This document shows, piece by piece, positions 1-5,288 of a DNA stretch of 7,930 bases. This stretch comes from Alphaproteobacteria bacterium (GTDB lineage Bacteria > Pseudomonadota > Alphaproteobacteria > CBDBCS01 > JAHZLG01). The position numbers and the translations under genes are program-made. Where the stretch lies: the NCBI GenBank assembly GCA_022599995.1, contig JAHZLG010000183.1, positions 1 to 7,930 of the forward strand, read 5' to 3'. Below the pieces are notes generated by a model. That model saw only the letters and a program-made list of their open reading frames with translations, made no database searches and was not told where the DNA came from. How positions within the stretch are numbered: the first letter of the stretch is position 1; the number at the start of each line of letters is the position of its first letter.

Positions 1-223
1 TCTTGTTGTTTGTTGTTGTTCACGCGTCTGCTAAAGACGAATTCTTAAGTGCAATCATCAGCAACCGTAAGATTGCCTTGGCATGGCCCGCACTTTTCGA
101 ATCCCGTTGCCCGCTACAATGTTGTTCCATTGTATCACACTTTCGTGATAAATGCATCAAAAATAATATTAGAGGTAAGACTGGCCTTGCACATAGAAGG
201 GAAATAGAACGTAGGATTGATAA
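1..223. other. AT-rich non-coding left edge
   Basis: This stretch follows the tadA stop codon and reaches the window edge. It is clearly more AT-rich than the rest of the window and begins with a TTG/TTTG-rich low-complexity run (positions 3-20). Weak ORFs cross it, but none has a ribosome binding site or a recognisable protein. It holds two abutting inverted repeats (115-150, listed separately) and on the minus strand a TACAAT hexamer (134-129) that could be a -10 box for something further left. A minus-strand GTG at 23-21 opens a frame reading M-N-N-N-K-Q-Q up to the edge, which is too short to call. No terminator with a T-run is visible. Confidence 0.5.
115..150. repeat. two abutting inverted repeats (operator-like or hairpins)
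   Basis: The first dyad is TACAATG (115-121) and CATTGTA (128-134) around a 6-nt loop. The second is TATCAC (133-138) and GTGATA (145-150), also around a 6-nt loop. They share two bases, so both arms cannot be fully paired at once. On the minus strand the first dyad contains TACAAT, a good -10 match, so the palindromes could be regulator sites over a leftward promoter. Neither is followed by a T-run, so they do not look like terminators. The function is inferred; the symmetry is read directly. Confidence 0.4.
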
Positions 224-691
224 CTAAGGGTGAGCGGTCGAGCAGCGTCGCGGTCTGAAGAATGCGCGCAAGAGATCGGTGCTTTCTTGCTCAGCGACTC
301 CGTCGTAGATTTCGGGACGATGGGGTAATTTGGTTAGGGCACCGAGGCCGCCACGTTTTTCCGCACGCACCCCCACATAAAGTTGCGACACGCGCGCGAG
401 CGAAATGGCACCGGCACACATCACGCACGGCTCTAGGGTGACGTAAAGGGCGAACCCGGAAAGGTACTGGGAATGATGACGGCGCATCCCGCGATCAAGC
501 ACCTGCATTTCTGCATGGGCTAGAACATTCCCTTGGCACTCGACCGCATTTGCCGCCGCCGCGGTCACGCGGCCATGGGGGTCGACAAGGAGAGCTGCTA
601 TGGGCACCTCACCGTGTCGAGCGGCACAGCGAGCAAGGCGCAAGGCTTGGTGCATCCGAACGCTTGGCATCATCGATTGTGTGAATTTCAT
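224..691 (-). CDS. tadA: tRNA-specific adenosine deaminase (TadA-type zinc deaminase)
   Basis: The protein (155 aa) is a cytidine/deoxycytidylate-deaminase fold enzyme and most likely converts A34 to inosine in tRNA-Arg(ACG), which permits wobble decoding. The zinc and catalytic signature is complete: H59-A-E61 (E61 the proton shuttle) and P88-C89-V-M-C92, inside the TadA-like context LEPCVMCAGAI. The early GEVPIAALL segment and an aromatic/arginine-rich tail after LRAFF also fit TadA, and the length is normal. The ATG at 691 has only an AAGG two bases upstream; Met7, Met8 and Met13 are alternative starts. It lies 124 bp behind ftsY on the same strand, with a possible promoter of its own. It shows none of the tandem repeats found in nearby genes. 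A related nucleoside deaminase (e.g. guanine deaminase) is the alternative, since the residues before HAE (VECQGNVLA) differ from the usual TadA pattern. Confidence 0.85.
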   Translation of the reverse strand: MKFTQSMMPSVRMHQALRLARCAARHGEVPIAALLVDPHGRVTAAAANAVECQGNVLAHAEMQVLDRGMRRHHSQYLSGFALYVTLEPCVMCAGAISLARVSQLYVGVRAEKRGGLGALTKLPHRPEIYDGVAEQESTDLLRAFFRPRRCSTAHP

Positions 692-765
692 GACCTTGCA
701 AGACCTCGTGATCTAGCGAACTGTCGCACCGGATTGTTTGGTTGGGATCGTCATGAATGGTCAGC

Positions 766-798
766 ATTGTACCATAGATGCGGTTTTTATACCAGCAA
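766..798 (-). promoter_or_regulatory. possible promoter upstream of tadA
   Basis: On the minus strand the ftsY-tadA gap contains TTGCTG (798-793) followed after 16 nt by TATGGT, overlapping a better -10 match TACAAT (771-766), which sits 21 nt from TTGCTG. Neither pairing is ideal. A start site here would give a leader of about 70 nt before the tadA ATG. The rest of the 692-815 gap shows no ORF and no strong terminator hairpin. Confidence 0.3.
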
Positions 799-815
799 GA
801 AACACGGGGACGCGC

Positions 816-1718
816 CTATTCCAACATGGCGGAAACCATGGCGTCGGGGTCGAGGTCGACCAAATCTTCCATGCCCTCGCCGAGCCCGACGCCGTAGACT
901 TTGGCGCGATGGGTGTCGACGAGCCGGAGCAGCATGCCCCCCTTTGCACTGCCGTCGAGCTTCGTCACGATCACCCCCGACAGATCGACATATTGTCCAA
1001 ACGTCGTGTACTGACTGAGGGCATTCATGCCGGTCGACGCCTCGAGTACCAACAAACGCGTATGGGGTGCTTCATCCCCACACTGCTTGCGCACGATGCG
1101 GATGATCTTGCTAAGCTGTGCCATCAGGTCTTGCCGATTTTGCAGCCGTCCGGCGGTGTCGATCAGCAGGAGATCGTAGTCGGCAGCTGCGGTGCATGCG
1201 CGGTAGCAAAGGGCGGCGGGGTCTTCTCCCGGGGCACCGGTGATGATGTCGACGCCGACGCGCTGGCAGAGCAACTCGAGCTGCTCGCTGGCCGCCGAGC
1301 GAAACGTGTCGGCTGCCACCACCATGACCTTCAAGCCCTGCTGGTGGTATCGTGCCGCCAATTTGCCGACGGTGGTCGTTTTGCCCGCCCCATTCACCCC
1401 GACCATCAGCACCACATGCGGACGGGGCGAAGCAGCAATGACCAAAGACGCTTGCGCTTGTTGCAGCAGTCCGGTGAAGCGTTCGCGCAGGGCATCGATC
1501 CCCTTGGCTTCGGCTTCTTTTGCCCATTGCTCGGATAGTTTCACCCCGACATCGATGGCGAGCAATTTGTTCTCGAGGGTGGCAACGTCTTGGGGCGACA
1601 ACGGCGTGTCGGCGCTTAAGCCCAGTGTTTGCCTAAGTCCGGTGAGGGCGCGTCGCCATCGACTGCCTTGCTTGTCGGCAAGGGGTGCCTCGGATGATGG
1701 GGGGGAAGAAGACGACAT
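816..1718 (-). CDS. ftsY: signal recognition particle receptor FtsY
   Basis: FtsY (300 aa) is the SRP-receptor GTPase that pairs with Ffh to deliver ribosome-nascent chains to the membrane translocon. The N domain occupies about residues 20-95. The G domain follows with P-loop GVNGAGKT (107-114), DTFR (137-140), DTAGR (187-191), TKLDG (252-256) with SAKGG after it, and a GVGLGEGMEDL closing segment. The acidic A domain of longer FtsY proteins is absent; only a short Ser/Pro-rich leader precedes the N domain, so this is a compact form. One oddity is LEASTGM (225-231) where the family normally has L-D-A-x-x-G-Q. The ATG at 1718 lies 30 bp after mtaB and has no clear Shine-Dalgarno, so translational coupling or a different start is possible. 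The SRP partner Ffh could share the motifs but has a C-terminal M domain, which is missing here. Confidence 0.95.
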   Translation of the reverse strand: MSSSSPPSSEAPLADKQGSRWRRALTGLRQTLGLSADTPLSPQDVATLENKLLAIDVGVKLSEQWAKEAEAKGIDALRERFTGLLQQAQASLVIAASPRPHVVLMVGVNGAGKTTTVGKLAARYHQQGLKVMVVAADTFRSAASEQLELLCQRVGVDIITGAPGEDPAALCYRACTAAADYDLLLIDTAGRLQNRQDLMAQLSKIIRIVRKQCGDEAPHTRLLVLEASTGMNALSQYTTFGQYVDLSGVIVTKLDGSAKGGMLLRLVDTHRAKVYGVGLGEGMEDLVDLDPDAMVSAMLE

Positions 1719-1748
1719 GATGCGACGGCAATCAATAAGAGGGAGAAA

Positions 1749-3290
1749 TCACGGGGCGACAACGGCCGCATGCGCAACAGGGGCAAGGTGACCAAGAGCA
1801 GTCGTCCCCTCGATTGCTGTGACGGTGACCGCGACCAGGTCTCCTTTTGCGGGCAACGTCATTGCTGGTGGTTCGCCATTTGCGTTCGATGCGTTCGATG
1901 CGTTCGATGCTACCGATGCCTCCAATGCTACCGATGCCTCCGATGCGTTCGATGCGCTCGGTGCGACCGATGCGCGCACGGTGGCAAATTGTCCGGTTTT
2001 CCCCTGCACCATGCCCGTGCTCGCATCGATCGATTCGACCACAACCCCCGTCGTCGTGCCAACCAACCCTTGCAGGTAGGTTGCAACCCGCCCTGCACAA
2101 TCGGCGCGAAGCGTGGCAGCGCGCGCGCGTCGGATTGCGAGAGGAATTTGCGGCATGCGAGCCGCCGGCGTGCCCGCGCGCGGGGAGTACGGAAACACAT
2201 GCCCCCAAACAACGCCAAGATCGTGAAGATGCCGACGGGTGTTTTCGTGTTGTTCGTCGGTCTCGGTGGGGAAGCCCGCGATCACATCGGCACCGATAAT
2301 CACATCGGGGCGACGGTCTCTCATCGCCCGCACAAAGGACTCGACATCCGATGCCGAGTGCCGCCGTCGCATGCGTTTCAGAATCAGATCGTCTCCCGAT
2401 TGAAGCGACAGGTGCAAGTAGGGGGTGATCTGGGGAAATTCGGCAATCACGTCGATGAAACGATGATCGAGCGTCCCGTTATCGAGCGAGGACAACCGTA
2501 CCCGCGGAATATCGGGAAAGGCAGTGCAAATCAGCCGAAGCAGCGACGCCAAATCGGCAGGGCCACTTTCGCCATCACTGGCAGGGAGGTCGTCCCCATA
2601 GGAGGAAATATCGACTCCGGTCAGCACTATCTCGGCAGGGCGGGGGTGCAGGTGGCGGATTTTCTCGATCACCGTGGTGGGGGGCACGGAAAGGCTGCGC
2701 CCGCGGCCTTGGGGGATAATGCAGAAGGTGCAATGGTGGTCGCAACCCGTTTGAATGGCGACATTGCGCCGCACGGGGGTTTGGTCATCGATGCTCGATA
2801 CGCGGGCAGACGTCTGGGTTGATGGCAACGTTTGCGGCTTGGGATTGCTCTCCCCGACATTGGCATCGGCAGCAACATCATCGGCATTGGTATCGGCAGC
2901 AGCATTGGCGCGCTGGGTGCGCAGCATGGCTTGCCAGCGCGCGGGATCATTTTTGTGACCATTCGGCACGATGCCAACAACCCCATCGAGCTGGTGAAAG
3001 GCATCGGGCGTGATGGTCGCCGCACAGCCTGTGACCACCACACGATGCCCTTGCTTGGCAAGGCGGCGCACGGCTTGTTTTGACTGCCGCTCGGCTTCTT
3101 TGGTGACGGCGCAGGTGTTGACCACGGCGAGGGATATGCCAGCCTTTGCGAGACGGGTGCCAGCCTCTGCGAGAGGGCTGCCACCCTCTGCCAGAGGGGT
3201 TTCATTCTCGGCTGCCAAGATAGCGTGAATGGCGAGCGATTCCTCGTTGTTGAGCCGACACCCTAAGGTGACAATCGGAGCTGTTGCCAT
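1749..3290 (-). CDS. mtaB: tRNA t6A37 methylthiotransferase MtaB, with repeat insertions
   Basis: This radical-SAM enzyme converts t6A37 to ms2t6A37 in ANN-decoding tRNAs. Numbering from the ATG at 3290 (513 aa): the N-terminal MTTase domain has its three cluster cysteines at 11 (TLGCRLN), 60 (NTCAVT) and 89 (VTGCAAT). The radical-SAM motif CxxxCxxC is C183-C187-C190 in GCDHHCTFCIIPQGRG. The SAM core continues through HLSLQSG and VIAGFPTET, and a C-terminal TRAM-like domain follows. MtaB is usually about 420-440 aa; the excess is three low-complexity inserts at about 32-52, 129-170 and 440-470, all DNA tandem repeats. I chose the ATG at 3290 because AAGAG lies 7 nt upstream and the dapF stop overlaps it as TGATG; a GTG at 3293 is the alternative. 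MiaB is less likely: CRLN and the dapF/ftsY context favour MtaB. Confidence 0.9.
   Translation of the reverse strand: MATAPIVTLGCRLNNEESLAIHAILAAENETPLAEGGSPLAEAGTRLAKAGISLAVVNTCAVTKEAERQSKQAVRRLAKQGHRVVVTGCAATITPDAFHQLDGVVGIVPNGHKNDPARWQAMLRTQRANAAADTNADDVAADANVGESNPKPQTLPSTQTSARVSSIDDQTPVRRNVAIQTGCDHHCTFCIIPQGRGRSLSVPPTTVIEKIRHLHPRPAEIVLTGVDISSYGDDLPASDGESGPADLASLLRLICTAFPDIPRVRLSSLDNGTLDHRFIDVIAEFPQITPYLHLSLQSGDDLILKRMRRRHSASDVESFVRAMRDRRPDVIIGADVIAGFPTETDEQHENTRRHLHDLGVVWGHVFPYSPRAGTPAARMPQIPLAIRRARAATLRADCAGRVATYLQGLVGTTTGVVVESIDASTGMVQGKTGQFATVRASVAPSASNASEASVALEASVASNASNASNANGEPPAMTLPAKGDLVAVTVTAIEGTTALGHLAPVAHAAVVAP
1882..1971. repeat. 9-bp in-frame array in mtaB TRAM region (10 units)
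   Basis: Ten contiguous 9-bp units fit the plus-strand pattern GCNNYCRRT. In order they are GCGTTCGAT three times, GCTACCGAT, GCCTCCAAT, GCTACCGAT, GCCTCCGAT, GCGTTCGAT, GCGCTCGGT and GCGACCGAT. In the protein this gives Ala/Ser/Asn tripeptides (SNASNASNA) and an EASVALEASVA stretch. The middle units alternate as an 18-bp higher-order period. Because the array is contiguous and has no spacers, it is a coding minisatellite. Confidence 0.9.
2859..2912. repeat. 27-bp duplicated unit in mtaB interdomain insert
   Basis: Two adjacent 27-bp units start ATTGGCATCGGCAGC and ATTGGTATCGGCAGC; the first 18 bases match at 16 positions and the tails have diverged. They encode the Ala/Asp/Asn-rich stretch between the MTTase domain and the radical-SAM cysteine motif. 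The unit length keeps the frame. Confidence 0.65.
3137..3199. repeat. 21-bp in-frame array near mtaB N-terminus (3 units)
   Basis: Three contiguous 21-bp units (3137-3157, 3158-3178, 3179-3199) all begin TGCCA and share the core CCTYTGC. They encode the heptads PLAEGGS, PLAEAGT and RLAKAGI, inserted between the first helix and the strand that leads to the second cluster cysteine. Confidence 0.85.
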
Positions 3291-4543
3291 CACAGTGCTC
3301 TTGCGCGGGGCGAATGGAGGTTGCGCGCTGGAGGCGCGGTATTGCGCGCTGGGGGCGAAACGGGGGTGTCAAAAACAACGGGGCCAGCAAGATCAAGATG
3401 CAGGTCGCGTGCATGCGATGGGGAAGATGCATGAGCCCTATTGGCCACATTGGCCGTATTGGCTTTGCCGTCCTCGGCATTCGACGCGACAACGACCAAT
3501 ATTCCCCCGGGAAAGTGTAGGGCGTGCTCGGCAGGCAGCGGGTCGGTCATCCGTCCCGTTTTGATTCCAGCTGCGACAATGGCGCAGGCAGCCGTGCCAC
3601 ACGCTTGCGTTGCGCCAGCCCCGCGCTCCCAGACGTGCACGCGGGTGATAGGGGATGGGGACGTCTGCCCTGTATCTTGTGCAGTGACTGCAGTTACTGC
3701 GGTGCGCGCGGCGGTTTCCATGTCCTCAGAAGTGCCTGCGCTGTCCGCAGTCTCGACAAAGGACACATTGCCGCGGTTGGGGAAGATGTCGCGCTGGTGT
3801 TCGATCTGCTCGCCAAGACGTTGCCAGTCAGGAGGGAGAGTCGCGACAAACAACACGAGATGGGGGTTCCCCATATCGACAAAACAATAATCCACCAGCG
3901 AGGGAATCAGCGATGCCATCTCTTCGGGCAGCTCGGGGCGAAACAACCGCGGGTTGGCAAAGCGTGGCGTGCCCATCGCGACCGAGTAGCTGCCATCGGG
4001 GCGCAGGGTCGCGGTGTGATGCTTCACGTGGGTTTCGTTCTCCGGTGCGCCGATGGGTGATGGCTCGATCACGTTCAGCGCCAAGAGATGCGAAGCCGTT
4101 GCTGGTGAAGCTGTGGGCAATTCCGAAGGCGACTCTCGACGAGACGCCGACAAAAAATCAGGGTGATTCAGCAGAGCAAAAACCGCGCGCGTGCCGTTGC
4201 CGCATGCCTCGGCGCGGGTGCCGTCGGTGTTGAAAAACCAGATGGCCGGGATAGCGTCATTCACTGCGCCCTCACCCTCATTTCTATCCTCACCCTCACC
4301 CTCACCGGTTTGGTGACGATCGGATGGTGAAACCAGCACAATCACCTGGTCGGCAGGCGAATCAGCGTGTTGTCGTGATGCCCCCTCGGGGTTGTCGCCA
4401 GCCGTATAAAGCTCGGCGAGGGCAACAAGCTGATCTTGCGCCATAGCCGCCACATTGGCTGCCGAGTCGCACTCAACCACGACAAAGGTGTTGCCCGCGC
4501 CGTTCATGCAGTAATAGGCACCGCCCCTTGTGTCGCTAGCCAT
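3290..4543 (-). CDS. dapF: diaminopimelate epimerase DapF, enlarged by repeat insertions
   Basis: DapF interconverts LL- and meso-diaminopimelate without a cofactor, supplying lysine and the peptidoglycan cross-linking residue. Both catalytic cysteines are present: C114 in EACGNGTR and C315 in GAGATQACGTAACA. Other family segments are MNGAGNTFVVV near the N-terminus, MGNPHLVLF (224-232), FPNRGNVSFVE and FPGGILVVV. From the ATG at 4543 the product is 417 aa, against about 270-290 aa normally. The surplus is acidic EGEGED repeats (about 80-92), a Ser/Pro stretch near 132-150, a TAVTAVTAQ stretch (about 278-297), an NTANVANRA stretch (about 362-370) and a repetitive PPARN tail. The frame stays open to 4705, but that start would overlap the cytochrome gene by 71 bp and add a basic leader the family lacks. 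A GAGGG lies 11 nt before the chosen ATG. The stop overlaps the mtaB ATG. Confidence 0.93.
   Translation of the reverse strand: MASDTRGGAYYCMNGAGNTFVVVECDSAANVAAMAQDQLVALAELYTAGDNPEGASRQHADSPADQVIVLVSPSDRHQTGEGEGEDRNEGEGAVNDAIPAIWFFNTDGTRAEACGNGTRAVFALLNHPDFLSASRRESPSELPTASPATASHLLALNVIEPSPIGAPENETHVKHHTATLRPDGSYSVAMGTPRFANPRLFRPELPEEMASLIPSLVDYCFVDMGNPHLVLFVATLPPDWQRLGEQIEHQRDIFPNRGNVSFVETADSAGTSEDMETAARTAVTAVTAQDTGQTSPSPITRVHVWERGAGATQACGTAACAIVAAGIKTGRMTDPLPAEHALHFPGGILVVVASNAEDGKANTANVANRAHASSPSHARDLHLDLAGPVVFDTPVSPPARNTAPPARNLHSPRARAL
3321..3362. repeat. 21-bp duplicated unit at the dapF 3' end
   Basis: Two adjacent 21-bp units (3321-3341 and 3342-3362) begin TTGCGCGCTGG and TTGCGCGCTGG and encode the PPARN-containing C-terminal extension beyond the last DapF strand (GPVVFDT). 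A third, degenerate start TTGCGCGGGGCG is at 3301. DapF normally ends close to the GPVVF strand, so this tail is probably dispensable. Confidence 0.7.
3439..3465. repeat. 9-bp array in dapF (3 units)
   Basis: Units TATTGGCCA, CATTGGCCG and TATTGGCTT are contiguous and encode the Ala/Asn-rich NTANVANRA stretch between the last two DapF strands. The period keeps the reading frame. Confidence 0.7.
3681..3716. repeat. degenerate 9-bp array in dapF (about 4 units)
   Basis: Units GCAGTGACT, GCAGTTACT, GCGGTGCGC and GCGGCGGTT follow one another. They encode Ala/Thr/Val residues inserted between the NVSFVE strand and the RVHVWERGAG strand, two segments that are nearly adjacent in ordinary DapF proteins. 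The first two units are close copies; the last two are weak. Confidence 0.55.
4270..4305. repeat. CCTCAC hexamer array in dapF (6 units)
   Basis: Six hexamers run in register: CCTCAC, CCTCAT, TTCTAT, then CCTCAC three times. On the coding strand they read GTGAGG and give Gly-Glu dipeptides (EGEGED, EGEG) in a loop before the IPAIWFFNTDG strand that leads to the first catalytic cysteine. Confidence 0.8.
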
Positions 4544-4634
4544 GGCGGGTGTTGCCCTCGGCAAAGATCGTGGCAATGACGAAGTGCGCCCGGGTGCTAT
4601 GTCCCCAAGCGAGGCACGATGCCGGCACACTGAC

Positions 4635-5192
4635 CTACTGAATCGGCGGCAGCGGCGGGGCTGGCGTGTCGGATTGATCGGCCATCCAACGAATAATGTT
4701 GGCACGGTCTTCGGCCTTCTTCATCCCGCCGAATGACATTTTCGTCCCCGGCACCGCCCGTGAGGGTTTTTCTAAGAAGGCATCCAGCTCATCATAACCC
4801 CACGTGCGATTGAGGTTGCGCATGGCCGAAGAGTAGGAAAAGCTTTCATTTTGCCCCGATACCGTGCCGACAATGCCGTACAGGTTAGGACCAATCTTAT
4901 TGGCACCGCCACTGTTGAAGGTGTGACACGAGGTGCACCGCCGCATCAATTTCTCGCCTCGGCCGACGTCGGCATTGGCGAGCAATGTCGCGAAGTCAAC
5001 GACAACAGCCTCTTGGCCATTGCCTGCTGCTGTTCCTTCGTCGCCTTCGATGGGATAGGCAAAGGCTTGGGCGTGGCCGTCACCGTGCTTATCATCGAAG
5101 ATCATATCGGTGGCGAAATTCACGAGCATCAACACCAGCAAGCTGAGAATGATGGCACCTGAGATTTTCGTGGAGAGAAGAGGGTCTTTCAT
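4635..5192 (-). CDS. membrane-anchored class I cytochrome c
   Basis: The protein (185 aa) is a single-heme c-type cytochrome held in the inner membrane with its heme domain in the periplasm, presumably shuttling electrons between the bc1 complex and a terminal oxidase. An uncleaved N-terminal signal anchor spans about residues 10-28 (SGAIILSLLVLMLVNF). A charged linker follows, then the heme motif C86-T-S-C-H90, the conserved GPNLYG (101-106), and the Met ligand most likely at M152 in PGTKMSFGG. The C-terminal helix (EDRANIIRWMAD) ends in a Pro-rich tail. This layout matches the CycM/c552-type membrane cytochromes of alphaproteobacteria. Start: ATG at 5192, with only a weak GGA upstream but a well-placed promoter 39-67 nt before it. 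It is not obviously tied functionally to dapF downstream. Confidence 0.88.
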   Translation of the reverse strand: MKDPLLSTKISGAIILSLLVLMLVNFATDMIFDDKHGDGHAQAFAYPIEGDEGTAAGNGQEAVVVDFATLLANADVGRGEKLMRRCTSCHTFNSGGANKIGPNLYGIVGTVSGQNESFSYSSAMRNLNRTWGYDELDAFLEKPSRAVPGTKMSFGGMKKAEDRANIIRWMADQSDTPAPPLPPIQ

Positions 5193-5230
5193 TGGGGGTC
5201 CGTTTATAGGCAGTATTCCGAAACAGTCCG

Positions 5231-5259
5231 ACTATAGCGTTGACAACAGCAGGTATCAA
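5231..5259 (-). promoter_or_regulatory. sigma70-type promoter of the cytochrome c gene
   Basis: On the minus strand TTGATA (5259-5254) and TATAGT (5236-5231) are separated by exactly 17 nt; each matches consensus at five of six positions. The predicted start near 5224 gives a leader of about 30 nt before the cytochrome ATG at 5192. This is one of the two best promoter matches in the window, and it suggests that the cytochrome gene, and perhaps dapF-mtaB-ftsY behind it, is transcribed separately from the GT9-like gene. Confidence 0.65.
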
Positions 5260-5288
5260 GACCGCTGGCATTGCCGTAGGCGTCGTGT

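Noticed and set aside
1..115. Possible tmRNA or tRNA fragment on the minus strand (GGATTCGA, then CATGCCAAGG, then TTTAGCAG)
   Set aside because: These short strings recall tmRNA 5' segments, but no resume codon leads into an open tag (GCA-GAC-GCG is followed by TGA), no acceptor stem or T arm is found upstream for a permuted gene, and the TTCGAA site lacks a 5-bp T stem. A covariance-model search (tmRNA, alpha-tmRNA) on the extended sequence would decide.
3..227. Plus-strand frame of about 74 codons at the left edge
   Set aside because: It has no ribosome binding site, overlaps the tadA stop region, starts in a TTG-rich low-complexity run and resembles no family.
738..1538. Long plus-strand open frame opposite ftsY
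   Set aside because: It is antisense to a fully conserved GTPase, has no ribosome binding site and its translation matches no family; GC-rich codon bias on the minus strand opens such shadow frames.
1770..2822. Long plus-strand open frame opposite mtaB, with Cys/Arg-rich repeats
   Set aside because: Its cysteine-rich repeat is only the antisense reading of the 9-bp mtaB array; the radical-SAM gene on the other strand explains the region.
4544..4705. N-terminal extension of dapF to a start at 4705
   Set aside because: It would overlap the cytochrome gene by 71 bp, is basic and unlike any DapF N-terminus, and the MASDT start at 4543 lies just before the conserved MNGAGNTF segment.
5240..5268. 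Plus-strand promoter from TTGACA at 5240-5245
   Set aside because: At 16-18 nt spacing the -10 position is GC-rich with no match, and there is no plus-strand gene to serve; the minus-strand promoter fits better.
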